Below, piece by piece: positions 55,017 to 62,916 of a stretch of DNA of 64,000 nucleotides. The stretch covers positions 30,045 through 94,044 of the forward strand of contig JAKSJA010000002.1 of the NCBI GenBank assembly GCA_024398495.1. Reading direction: 5' to 3'. Within the stretch, counting starts at the first letter, position 1. Every line of letters begins with the position of its first letter. Source of the stretch: Bacteroidaceae bacterium. Its GTDB lineage: Bacteria; Bacteroidota; Bacteroidia; Bacteroidales; Bacteroidaceae. Both the position numbers and the translations under genes were made by a program. Below the pieces are notes generated by a model that was not told the DNA's origin, ran no database searches, and was given only the letters and a program-made list of their open reading frames with translations.

Positions 55017-57394
55017 AAAATCGCCTTTATTGGTTTTAAATTAATTTCATTTCTAAGAATATTGACAAACAATTCGAATTCGTCATAATTACAAAAGTTC
55101 AAAAGATCATTTAGATCTGAGTTTACATACTCTTCAAATATATCGTATTTTAAATCAACAAGTAAAGTATCTGCTAAAAACTTATACATCATGCTATTAA
55201 ATGCTCTTGTTCCATTTTTTGTTGCAGCTTTCTTAGAGCGCATTATGGACAAATAAGGAGATGTCAAGCCAAATCCCAAATATTCAAACAATTTACGCTG
55301 ACACACTTTTTGAAGAGGTAAAATCATATTCACATTATAATCAGCCCATCTCTGAAATTGGCCAATTCGAATTTTCTCATGATCTTTTAATCCATCCATA
55401 ACAACAGAATACGCAGTTTCTACTCCATCCTGTTCTATTCTCTTATTTAATAATATTTTCCATAAAGAAATCCCAGAATTTCTTTCGTCCATAGTTATCA
55501 AACCATTAGCGAAATATCTATCTCGAATAGTTTTTTCTCTGGCATCGGTTTCATCTGTTTTCCTTGCAACATAATTTTTAAATTCATTCTCTATATCGTC
55601 AAGAGTCTGCAGTTTCGTGATTTGCGATACCTGTTCATTGATTAACAAATCTGACAATTTAACCAAACAAACAATATCATTAAGTTCACAAAGTACTAAT
55701 TCTGTTTCTGGTATACTGAATCTGCTGCCATCCTCAAAGGAACCCTTTAAATAATTAATTGTTCTTGAAGCACCTCGTTCGTCTGAGAAATCTGATTCGC
55801 CTGTATTATGCCTTACAGTAGGTTTTTGAGGCATAGATTGTCCAGTAAGATTGTCATTGCGAAAATCACAATCCAACAATTCATACTTTACTTTATCGTA
55901 CTCATACTTATCCCATTGATACATATCGTTAAATGCGACACCCTGTATTATGTCATATATACTTTGCCCTTCTTTTGCAACAAAAGGGTCAAATGAATTA
56001 GGATATTTATAATACGGCTCTTTTACGTAATGAGGTCTATATTGAAGAACTATCACACAATCTTCTTTTATTTTATTTGCCTTATTATTTTTATCACCTT
56101 TAAGTGCGGAATAATCATAATATGAAACTGTAAGTCGGTCATTGAAACAACGTAGCGTTTTTTCCAAATGATCTCTCATCTCACGGCTTACATTTTTATC
56201 AACGACAAGAGCTAGTTTGTTGCTATTCGTCTTTTCTTTGTGGTCTTCTATAATACATTGCAATCTTGGTAATACAAAATTTTTTGCAAATTCGTATTGC
56301 CAATCAAATGAGATTTGATAATCCTCTCGTTCGTAATCCGGAAAATTTTTCTGTATGTGGTCTTGATACAACACTTGAAGCTTCTCACTCATGCAAAGAC
56401 TGAACATATTACGTTCCTGGATTTTATAATCCATTTCATCTATTAGAGCACCAAGAATGTCATTAAACATTAGTTGGTCATCTTCAATGTATATATGTTT
56501 TTGTTGTGGTTCAATATGAAATAGTTGATTTGCTTCATCCTGATCAAATGTAATAAAATGACTATAAGAATACAACTCCTTACCTGTAATCATAGGGAAT
56601 ATCTTGCAAAGCGTATTCTTACGACTAATTACATGTTTTAAACAAAAAGGTCTGTTCGAGAAACAAAATATAAAGCAGTTTCTCAAACCAACATTATATG
56701 CATCGTTCCATTTTTCCAAAGCTGTTAACTCAAGGCTTTTTGATTTATCATTATTTGTATAGAAAAGGAACGCATTATCTATTGAAATAGACTGTTCTTT
56801 ACGATGTTCTTTGAGTTGTTTTCTTACATCTTTTGCTTCCAAATTATGGCACATAATAAGATTCATATCTGTGAATATTTCGTCTGGTTTGCCATAAAAT
56901 TCACTTATAAACTTATTCTTATCGGCTCTTGATACAGAAAGATCATTTTCGTTGCAGAAGAAGATATTTTTATGACCATCATTATCCTTACAAACATCTG
57001 CAACTTCTCTGAGTGCTGTTCTAAAATAACGCAGTCTACCTACTATAAAATCTCTTTCTTTTTTTGTTTCTTCTCCGTTGAAATAGATAATATCTGAGCA
57101 TTGTTTCTTAAACTTTGCACGAACGTCATTATTATAACATAATGATAGCTTTAAAATTAGAAACTTCACCAATACCTCTCGCGCCCAGGAAGAAACAAAA
57201 GGAATGTAAATTATAGGATAAGTCACTTTATCTTCAACATTTGGCTTGCAAAGATAATAATCAATAATGGCATTCATCAAAGTCAAGAAGTGTCGAGCCT
57301 CTTCCTTTTTTGTGTGTGCCATAATCTTAATGATAGAATCAACGACAGAAGATTCTTCATTGATTAACTCTACAAAGGTTCTTTTCATAAGCAT
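55013..57394 (-). CDS. DISARM-associated protein, DrmE candidate
   Basis: 793 aa with no P-loop, no membrane segment and no signal peptide. It is Lys/Asn/Phe-rich and AT-rich. Visible blocks: IIYIPFVSSWAREVLVKFLILKLS (about 63-86), LTALEKWNDAYNVGLRNCFIFCFSNRPF (about 225-252), KLALVVDKNVSREMRDHLEKTL and CVIVLQYRPHYVKEPYYKYPNSFDPF. The position directly upstream of drmA, the 4-bp coupling and the size fit DrmE, the class-2 DISARM protein of unknown function. I cannot prove homology by eye. Alternative: a new protein with a role similar to DrmE. A second in-frame ATG lies two codons later. Confidence 0.5.
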   Translation of the reverse strand: MLMKRTFVELINEESSVVDSIIKIMAHTKKEEARHFLTLMNAIIDYYLCKPNVEDKVTYPIIYIPFVSSWAREVLVKFLILKLSLCYNNDVRAKFKKQCSDIIYFNGEETKKERDFIVGRLRYFRTALREVADVCKDNDGHKNIFFCNENDLSVSRADKNKFISEFYGKPDEIFTDMNLIMCHNLEAKDVRKQLKEHRKEQSISIDNAFLFYTNNDKSKSLELTALEKWNDAYNVGLRNCFIFCFSNRPFCLKHVISRKNTLCKIFPMITGKELYSYSHFITFDQDEANQLFHIEPQQKHIYIEDDQLMFNDILGALIDEMDYKIQERNMFSLCMSEKLQVLYQDHIQKNFPDYEREDYQISFDWQYEFAKNFVLPRLQCIIEDHKEKTNSNKLALVVDKNVSREMRDHLEKTLRCFNDRLTVSYYDYSALKGDKNNKANKIKEDCVIVLQYRPHYVKEPYYKYPNSFDPFVAKEGQSIYDIIQGVAFNDMYQWDKYEYDKVKYELLDCDFRNDNLTGQSMPQKPTVRHNTGESDFSDERGASRTINYLKGSFEDGSRFSIPETELVLCELNDIVCLVKLSDLLINEQVSQITKLQTLDDIENEFKNYVARKTDETDAREKTIRDRYFANGLITMDERNSGISLWKILLNKRIEQDGVETAYSVVMDGLKDHEKIRIGQFQRWADYNVNMILPLQKVCQRKLFEYLGFGLTSPYLSIMRSKKAATKNGTRAFNSMMYKFLADTLLVDLKYDIFEEYVNSDLNDLLNFCNYDEFELFVNILRNEINLKPIKAIL

Positions 57395-57411
57395 AAGTTA
57401 TCTTTTGAAGA

Positions 57412-59130
57412 TCAGTCTAACAGAAGTATTTCTAAATCATACATTGCACGGGTCATTCCAATATATAATTCAAATTTGTCGAACGTATCTCTATTGTTCA
57501 TTATAAGTATAACATGTTTAGTCTCTAATCCTTTATATGACAGAATGGTAGTAAGCTGCAACTTATTGTCTGAATATGCGATATTTTCAGGTTTTAGTTC
57601 TTTTATTGATTCAATATCCGAAAGCCTATCAAATAGAACTTTGCACTTTGAATCCACCAACAAAACATATTCATTCCATTTTTTATCATTACTTTTCATT
57701 GCAGAGAGATACGACTTGATGTGCTTCACCAATTCATTTGCCCCTTTGAAATGATGTATCATAATTGCAGGATCATTGTCACGTTCTATCTGAGCTATGA
57801 TTTCAAGAGATGTTTCTTTAGTTGTGCTTTTGAGTAATTTATTTGCATTCTCAACAATCTGTCTATTACTTGGAACACGTTTATTTTCGCTCAACACAAA
57901 ATGAGTTCCAAATCTTGCGATATCATCGGCATAGTCATCAAGTTCTCTAAGTTCTTTTCTATAACCTTGTTCTGTATCATAGAATAATAAATATCTGCCG
58001 GTTTCTAAACCATTGGGTGTTATAGAAGTAAGAGAGTCAAGAATTGAGGATGCGCCTTTGTCAAATATATCTTGTGCCTCATCAATTATTACATAATCGT
58101 AAGGTAAGAAACCTTTCTTCTTACGTATAGTTCTTACTAAATTTTCGACTTTAGTTGATATAGTAAGCGAGTCTCTTTGAAAATCATTATATGATATATA
58201 TTTTTGGTCAGGGTCCAGTTGTGACAAAAAGGATATAAATTGGTAAACCTCACAGTTATCCAATCCAACTAATTTTAGTTCATTTTTTATAGTTGCGGCA
58301 AGAAGCCTGTTCCAACATAAATATACTCCTTTTAATGTCTTGTATCGGCGAATAAAAGCCTTAGCTATTGTTGTTTTGCCAGTACCAGGACCTCCTTCTA
58401 TGATGATTCGATTATTCTTTTCTAAACTTTTGAAAGTTTCGAGATTTTGAATATTTAGCCAATCTATAATGTTTTGATAACTTGTTTCAGAATAAGTATA
58501 ATCAGGTTTAATGGATGCAGTCAAGCTATGTATGGCTATATCAACTTCCTCTTTGGTTAAATCTGTATAACGTAAATTCTTCTTTTCCTTGTCATATTCA
58601 ATTACAGCTATACAAAAATCCGAGAATGATTCGACAGAATCTTGTTGTTGAATTGCGGACCATAATTTATAACCTAAATCTAATTTGGGATTAGGATTAG
58701 TATGTTCCATCTTTGTATGTGGAAAAGCACACACTGTATCGATGAAGATTTGCTGCTTTTTGATGATTTGATTATTAATTAAAGCATGCATATAATCACT
58801 TGCTTGATCAAAAGGAGATCGACTCATAGAGTCTCCTTTCTCAAAGTAGTAATAACCTTCATGAATACCAACTTTGCCACCTTTTACTTCGACTACAATA
58901 GCCCCTTTTTCACATACAAGAAAGAAATCAATTTGTATTTCTGATTGTTTATTGACACCTATAGGTAAGCGTAAATCATGCCAAAAATGCCATGTATAAA
59001 AACTTGATTCGCAATCTGTATATATACGGCGATACATTTCTATTTCACCATATAAAGGAGTTCCATCATTATGTTTGATGATGGTCTCCAACATATTGAT
59101 ATCTTTATAGTCGTGACTTATTATTGCCAT
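57412..59130 (-). CDS. NERD-domain nuclease fused to SF1 (UvrD/Rep-like) helicase
   Basis: 572 aa. The N-terminal nuclease-related domain (about 20-130) has HFWHDLRLPIG, SEIQIDFFLVCEKGAIVVEVKGGKVG, with the E-x-D and EVK residues of a restriction-like active site. Helicase motifs follow: IIEGGPGTGKTTIAKAFIRR (Walker A, about 245), YVIIDEAQDIF (motif II, about 348), SENKRVPSNRQI (motif IV-like) and LSYKGLETKHVILIMNN with YIGMTRAMYDLEILLLD at the end. It probably cuts and unwinds DNA. Not one of the canonical DISARM genes, but it sits inside the operon with 17 bp to the 793-aa gene and 4 bp from the radical SAM gene. Confidence 0.8.
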   Translation of the reverse strand: MAIISHDYKDINMLETIIKHNDGTPLYGEIEMYRRIYTDCESSFYTWHFWHDLRLPIGVNKQSEIQIDFFLVCEKGAIVVEVKGGKVGIHEGYYYFEKGDSMSRSPFDQASDYMHALINNQIIKKQQIFIDTVCAFPHTKMEHTNPNPKLDLGYKLWSAIQQQDSVESFSDFCIAVIEYDKEKKNLRYTDLTKEEVDIAIHSLTASIKPDYTYSETSYQNIIDWLNIQNLETFKSLEKNNRIIIEGGPGTGKTTIAKAFIRRYKTLKGVYLCWNRLLAATIKNELKLVGLDNCEVYQFISFLSQLDPDQKYISYNDFQRDSLTISTKVENLVRTIRKKKGFLPYDYVIIDEAQDIFDKGASSILDSLTSITPNGLETGRYLLFYDTEQGYRKELRELDDYADDIARFGTHFVLSENKRVPSNRQIVENANKLLKSTTKETSLEIIAQIERDNDPAIMIHHFKGANELVKHIKSYLSAMKSNDKKWNEYVLLVDSKCKVLFDRLSDIESIKELKPENIAYSDNKLQLTTILSYKGLETKHVILIMNNRDTFDKFELYIGMTRAMYDLEILLLD

Positions 59131-59134
59131 AATT

Positions 59135-60562
59135 CTATTCCCACAATTGAGGGGTTATTAAATCGTCCATTTTATAGTTAAACATTTCAAGAAGTTCATC
59201 TCTTCTCTCTGGAAATTTATTTAATGTTTTAATTACAGATTGCAGTGGCAAGCACATTTTTACTTGTCCTTCACCATCACCATAATATCCATTGCTCAGA
59301 TCTTCTTCAAACTCTTCGAATGTTTTAAGTTGTGGACGATTGGTAATACCTTTTGAGTGTTCTTCCCAGTACGATTGATTCCTGTACGCAAATTCCCAGA
59401 AGGACATCTTTTTGTAGAATTGCTGTTGATTACACCAGCGGGCTATCTGGATGTACAGGTTGGAAATCTCATACTTCTTATAATCCTCGTGACGCATTAC
59501 ATAACCGACACAACCGTAAGACATCAGGACTTTGATTCGTTGGAATAATTCCCAAATATCCTTATAGAATTTCTCGTGACTACGTTCCGTAAGCTTGAAT
59601 CCGCAGAACAAATAGAACTTGGTTCCTTTTTTCGGATTGTAATGCTTCCAAATTTTAAGGGCACGTTCTATCAATTCTCGATCTTTCCAATTGTCGAAGG
59701 CGAAGATGAAATCGCCATGATACTTAGATTGTGAAAGCATTTGCGCAATCAGTTCGCCATCTGGACTTTGTGCCAACATACGTTCGTCAAGCCCTTGGCG
59801 GAATTGGAATGGACGTTTCGTGTCTATCAGTTCCTGAAGAAGTGGCTCCCAAATGGAACGGTCGGCTGCTAGGAAGTTGTCATCCCACAGATAGATGTAT
59901 GGACGTACCAGACGACCTCGTTCATCACGCTCGTTGTCGAGAAAACATTCAAGTTTAGAGTATTGGCAAACCTGTTTCTCCAGTTTGTTGATACAGAATG
60001 GGCAATGACGCACACAACCACGAGTCAGGAATCCGATGGAGTATTTTTGATAATCCTTGTACTTGGCACGCTTGAATCCTGCCTTTACCTGTTGATCAAC
60101 GAAAGCATCATAAAGGTGATAGTATGGCATCTGACGAGCCATGTCGATGCCTTTTGCCTTATGTCCTCCATGATGGTTGTCAAGCGTGTTCAGATATTCA
60201 TCATGATCGAGACGGAAGAAATCTTCATTACGTTTCTTGCGGTATTCCTTTACATTCGTTTCATTGGCATAAAATCCAGTTCCACCAATATGGAACTTTG
60301 CTTCGTCTGCTGTACCAATCGCCTTGGTATAGAACTCGGGGAGCTCTGTAAAAGTGAATACCCTGGATAAGAAAATATGCTCGTACCTTTCAATATTTGC
60401 ATTTGAATCAAGAATCAGTTCAAAGAGAATATGATTGTCAAACAAGAACCCCGCAATCTTCATAAGCACAAGATTAGGGTGGCGCGTACCATTATCAAGC
60501 AAGTCTGCGTCACACAAGCCTATACATTTATACATTGGGGGAACTCTGAGTGCTTTCATCAT
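59135..60562 (-). CDS. Radical SAM protein within the defence operon
   Basis: 475 aa. The [4Fe-4S]-SAM motif is GFLTRGCVRHCPFCIN (CxxxCxxC, about residues 181-188), followed by IYLWDDNFLAADRS and FIFAFDNWKDR, as in TIM-barrel radical SAM enzymes. The N terminus (PPMYKCIGLCDADLLDNGTRHPNLVLMKIAGFLFD) looks like a Rossmann domain related to cobalamin-binding ones but without DxHxxG. Similar proteins are known on phages and islands without assigned reactions. Coupled by ATGA to the 116-aa gene. The substrate is unknown; modification of DNA or RNA is conceivable in this setting but not shown. Confidence 0.78.
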   Translation of the reverse strand: MMKALRVPPMYKCIGLCDADLLDNGTRHPNLVLMKIAGFLFDNHILFELILDSNANIERYEHIFLSRVFTFTELPEFYTKAIGTADEAKFHIGGTGFYANETNVKEYRKKRNEDFFRLDHDEYLNTLDNHHGGHKAKGIDMARQMPYYHLYDAFVDQQVKAGFKRAKYKDYQKYSIGFLTRGCVRHCPFCINKLEKQVCQYSKLECFLDNERDERGRLVRPYIYLWDDNFLAADRSIWEPLLQELIDTKRPFQFRQGLDERMLAQSPDGELIAQMLSQSKYHGDFIFAFDNWKDRELIERALKIWKHYNPKKGTKFYLFCGFKLTERSHEKFYKDIWELFQRIKVLMSYGCVGYVMRHEDYKKYEISNLYIQIARWCNQQQFYKKMSFWEFAYRNQSYWEEHSKGITNRPQLKTFEEFEEDLSNGYYGDGEGQVKMCLPLQSVIKTLNKFPERRDELLEMFNYKMDDLITPQLWE

Positions 60563-60909
60563 GCAACTTCTTTAAATAATTCGTTATAATTCTCATAATT
60601 CGGTAGACAAAGCAGCAAACAGTCATCAACCAATACTAGCAGGTCTTTTGGCTGTGACCATCTGACAAACTCGTTAAAGCCAATATGCGAATTGCTATAG
60701 CCAATCACATCTTCAGGTCTTACAACCTTCATGGATTGCGAATGTTTGATGGCATGTTTCATGTCATTCACTTCTGCTTCATCGTGCTCGTCATCATACA
60801 TGCTCGTTTCGGGTTGTGTAAATGTTATCAGCCCATCCACGAACTGGAAGGCTATCTGTTCTTTCTCTATGTATGCCAAGAGTCTTTGGCGGGATATTGT
60901 TGTGGCCAT
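60559..60909 (-). CDS. Small protein of unknown function (116 aa)
   Basis: Not recognised. It is acidic in the middle (YDDEHDEAEVND), starts MATTISRQRLLAYIEKEQIAFQFVDGLITFTQ and ends VLVDDCLLLCLPNYENYNELFKEVA. The start could be a small β-domain and the tail an α-helix. No signal peptide or zinc motif. It lies between the DUF1016 nuclease (9 bp) and the radical SAM gene (4-bp overlap), so it is probably a partner of the radical SAM enzyme. Confidence 0.65.
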   Translation of the reverse strand: MATTISRQRLLAYIEKEQIAFQFVDGLITFTQPETSMYDDEHDEAEVNDMKHAIKHSQSMKVVRPEDVIGYSNSHIGFNEFVRWSQPKDLLVLVDDCLLLCLPNYENYNELFKEVA

Positions 60910-60918
60910 TTCGTGGAA

Positions 60919-62091
60919 TTATTTCTCTATCTCTGCCTCCAACTCATCAATGCTTGGCAACGTATCATTGAAGTTCTCTGGCAGAATTTGTATGCCCTCG
61001 TATGCTGTGATGGCTATAGGTTGGTTGTAACCCTCAAGGCAGTATTGAGCAAAGACATTGTTCTTGCTGCGGCAGATGAGAAGACCAATGGTAGGTCGGT
61101 CAATCTCGTCTTTTAGTATGTGGTTGACCAGAGACATGTAGCCAGACAGCTGGCCGAGATAGGACGATTCAAACTCTGTCACTTTAACCTCCACAACAAC
61201 GTAGGCATGTAACTTGGTATTGTAGAACAAGAGGTCAGAGAACTGCTCCTTGCCAGCAACAGATAGTAGGTATTCGTTTCGGATATAGGCGAATCCCGTT
61301 CCGAGCGACATCAGCAGGTCGTTGACGTGACGCACAAGGGCTTGTTTCAGCGTGTGCTCATCATACTTTGCCTTCAACTTCAGGAACGACATGTTCAATG
61401 GGTCACTTATCATTTCGGTAGCAAGGTCGCCCATTGGATAAGGCATAGTAGCAGGAAAGTTGTTGACCGACTTTCCCTGCCGTTCGTATAGACCATTGTC
61501 CTTGCCCTTATCGCCCATCATGTTCTCCAGCACGGCCCTTGACCAACTATTCTCCAACGTCTTGGCTGCATAGAACAATGCCTTCATCGGTTCGTTCTCG
61601 TATCTGTCGAGGATGGCTTTGTGATGTCCCCAAGGAATGGCAAAAATATTAAGTGGAAGCAAGCCTTTTTCTGCTATAGTATGCAAAGGCTTAAATATTT
61701 CCCCAACTTGGGGAACAATTTGCAAATCTCCATTTTGAGGTGCAGCCTTCAAGCTATGACGAATTAGTTCCCCAACTTGGGGAACTTTTTCAAATAGCTG
61801 ATTATAAAGAAGATAAAACCTCTTGCAATAATAAAGATTTCCTGGTGTAAGACCCTTGGCTTCGTCAATCGCAAGACGCAGGTCTTCGCTCAGCTGCTTG
61901 ATGACAGATTCGCCCCACCGTTCCTCTACGTGCATCTCGCAGATGTCACGACCAAGGCTCCAGTAAAACTCAATCTTACTGGAATTGACCTGCACAGCTG
62001 CCTTTATCTGCTGCTGACGGAATCGCTTTTCGATGTCGCAAATCCATTGTTTGTACTCAGGATCGATTATCGCTAATTGAATATTGCTCAT
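60919..62091 (-). CDS. DUF1016/YhcG-type PDDEXK nuclease domain protein
   Basis: 390 aa. The N-terminal DUF1016_N helical domain (about 10-130: AAVQVNSSKIEFYWSLGRDICE, GESVIKQLSEDL, YYCKRFYLLYNQLF) is followed by IPWGHHKAILDR and LENSWSRAVLENMM. The C-terminal PDDEXK domain has EQFSDLLFYNTKLHAYVVVEVK (active Asp and E-x-K), then IGLLICRSKN. The usual single PQV segment before IPWGHH is here expanded: two in-frame palindromic repeats encode VPQVGE twice (61699-61715 and 61766-61786). YhcG-type nucleases occur in restriction and defence islands. Coupled upstream by ATGA. Confidence 0.85.
   Translation of the reverse strand: MSNIQLAIIDPEYKQWICDIEKRFRQQQIKAAVQVNSSKIEFYWSLGRDICEMHVEERWGESVIKQLSEDLRLAIDEAKGLTPGNLYYCKRFYLLYNQLFEKVPQVGELIRHSLKAAPQNGDLQIVPQVGEIFKPLHTIAEKGLLPLNIFAIPWGHHKAILDRYENEPMKALFYAAKTLENSWSRAVLENMMGDKGKDNGLYERQGKSVNNFPATMPYPMGDLATEMISDPLNMSFLKLKAKYDEHTLKQALVRHVNDLLMSLGTGFAYIRNEYLLSVAGKEQFSDLLFYNTKLHAYVVVEVKVTEFESSYLGQLSGYMSLVNHILKDEIDRPTIGLLICRSKNNVFAQYCLEGYNQPIAITAYEGIQILPENFNDTLPSIDELEAEIEK
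61699..61715. repeat. Intragenic palindrome copy A
   Basis: TTCCCCAACTTGGGGAA is a perfect 17-bp palindrome (odd centre at 61707) inside the DUF1016 gene. On the coding strand it encodes the core of VPQVGE. Confidence 0.85.
61766..61786. repeat. Intragenic palindrome copy B
   Basis: A perfect 21-bp palindrome whose core is GTTCCCCAACTTGGGGAAC (61767-61785), centre 61776. This is exactly 69 bp (23 codons) from copy A, so both copies keep the reading frame. Confidence 0.85.
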
Positions 62092-62312
62092 ATCTTGAAT
62101 TTGTCTGTTGAACTGAGTTGTTGTTTTGTTGCTTTTGCTAATGTTGTGAATAGTGGTGCGTAACCGTGTTTGTCGTAAACGGGAGTGCCAAGGTCAATGG
62201 CCTGGTTGAAATGTCCAACGCAAAAATCAACACGTTTTACACCAACGTTAGTGATAATGCCTTGTAGTCCTTCTGTAAACTTGACGTCAATATTATCGTA
62301 TATGCGAGCCAT
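62088..62312 (-). pseudogene. Chimeric 74-codon remnant with phospholipase-D-type helicase N terminus
   Basis: The first about 35 residues, MARIYDNIDVKFTEGLQGII then VGVKRVDFCVGHFN, look like the start of large PLD-helicase defence proteins (MARIFDNI...LRxxL...ADFCVGYFNLRGW). After HFN the match is lost and an unrelated tail (LGTPVYDKHGYAPLFTTLAKATKQQ) runs to a stop that overlaps the DUF1016 start (ATGA). This suggests a deletion that fused a helicase start to the end of another gene. It is the first cistron after the operon promoter, so it could still be translated. Confidence 0.5.
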
Positions 62313-62343
62313 TGTAAGTAAATCAAATAACTCCCCACCAGTG

Positions 62344-62416
62344 TGTTGTCAGGCGACCAAACCTTTTGCTACACTGCTAGAGGGTCCTTTAGGCTTTCAT
62401 AAGTGCTTTGACAACA
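62344..62416 (-). ncRNA. Structured 5' leader of the defence operon (possible cis-regulatory RNA)
   Basis: In the about 130-nt leader between the -7 box (62452-62459) and the first ATG (62312), TGTTGTCA and TGACAACA form a perfect 8-bp stem (62409-62416 with 62344-62351) that encloses 57 nt. The enclosed part includes GCCTAAAGGACCC and AAAAGGTTTGG. CTGGTGGGGAG follows before the AT-rich stretch leading to the start. No known riboswitch class is recognised. Confidence 0.35.
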
Positions 62417-62451
62417 AATGCGTGCGCACATGTACGCTCGCAATGCACTGC

Positions 62452-62481
62452 CAAAGTTACAAATAATTTCCAATAAACAAA
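62452..62481 (-). promoter_or_regulatory. Promoter of the defence operon
   Basis: The minus strand has TTTG at 62481-62478 and TAACTTTG at 62459-62452 with an 18-bp spacer. It is the only good TAnnTTTG box seen ahead of the 13.7-kb operon. Confidence 0.6.
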
Positions 62482-62568
62482 AAACTTTCTGGAAAATGCA
62501 AATTTTCTCAAAAAGCCTCAAGTTGTCACTAAATGGGGTTATGTTATTGAAATATAATTTGTTACAAG

Positions 62569-62616
62569 GTGACGGGTTGTTGCCAACCCATCACTAAGTC
62601 GTCACTAACCCGTCAC
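62569..62616. repeat. Inverted repeat GTGACGGGTT / AACCCGTCAC with an alternative arm
   Basis: GTGACGGGTT (62569-62578) pairs perfectly with AACCCGTCAC (62607-62616) and with one mismatch with AACCCATCAC (62585-62594). GTCACTAA-type direct repeats (62525, 62591 and 62601) are interspersed. Two hairpins compete. Confidence 0.6.
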
Positions 62617-62623
62617 TTTTCAT

Positions 62624-62851
62624 TTATGCTGACTGTCTCGGCACTATATAATATACACTGCCGGTATTCAGATGTTTGTTCTTGAAATTATGCGATTTCA
62701 ACAGTATTCCCAGTTGGATATTCAGACTCTTGTTTTTGTCAAAAGAAATCTCTGCGCTCTCTGCGAGAACAAAAAACCAAACAAAAGAAGTCGGGTGCAA
62801 GCGTGCACCTGACTTCTTTGTTTGGCTATCTTCTGACTTTTTGTCTCTTAT
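62624..62851 (-). pseudogene. Open frame without ATG, possible gene remnant
   Basis: 75 codons are open on the minus strand between TAG (62854-62852) and TAA (62626-62624). The tail NKSLNIQLGILLKSHNF then KHLNTGSVYYIVPRQSA looks protein-like, but there is no ATG, and a strong hairpin sits in the first half. Not recognised. Confidence 0.25.
62784..62819 (-). terminator. Strong hairpin, likely Rho-independent terminator on the minus strand
   Basis: AAAGAAGTC-GGTGCA pairs with TGCACC-GACTTCTTT around a 4-nt AGCG loop, with one mismatch-type pair (16-bp arms). On the minus strand it is followed by TTTTGTTTGGTTTTTTG. It lies 29 bp after the short coding tail at 62848. Confidence 0.6.
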
Positions 62852-62916
62852 CTAACAAGGACTTTAACGGTCTTTTTGCCAATGCGTACTGAATCATGCG
62901 AAACACCAGACTGCAT
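62848..62916 (-). pseudogene. Relic of a T9SS-substrate-like C terminus
   Basis: The minus strand ends a short frame with VRIGKKTVKVLVR then TAA, which looks like the final strand of a type A T9SS sorting domain (…GKTVKVLVR). Only about 22 codons are open before an in-frame stop, and the upstream DNA is the 22-bp array. It is followed by a strong terminator hairpin, as expected for a former gene end. Confidence 0.35.

Noticed and set aside
59135-60562. Viperin-like nucleotide synthase
   Set aside because: It is longer than bacterial viperins, has an extra Rossmann-like N terminus, and lacks a nearby nucleotide kinase.
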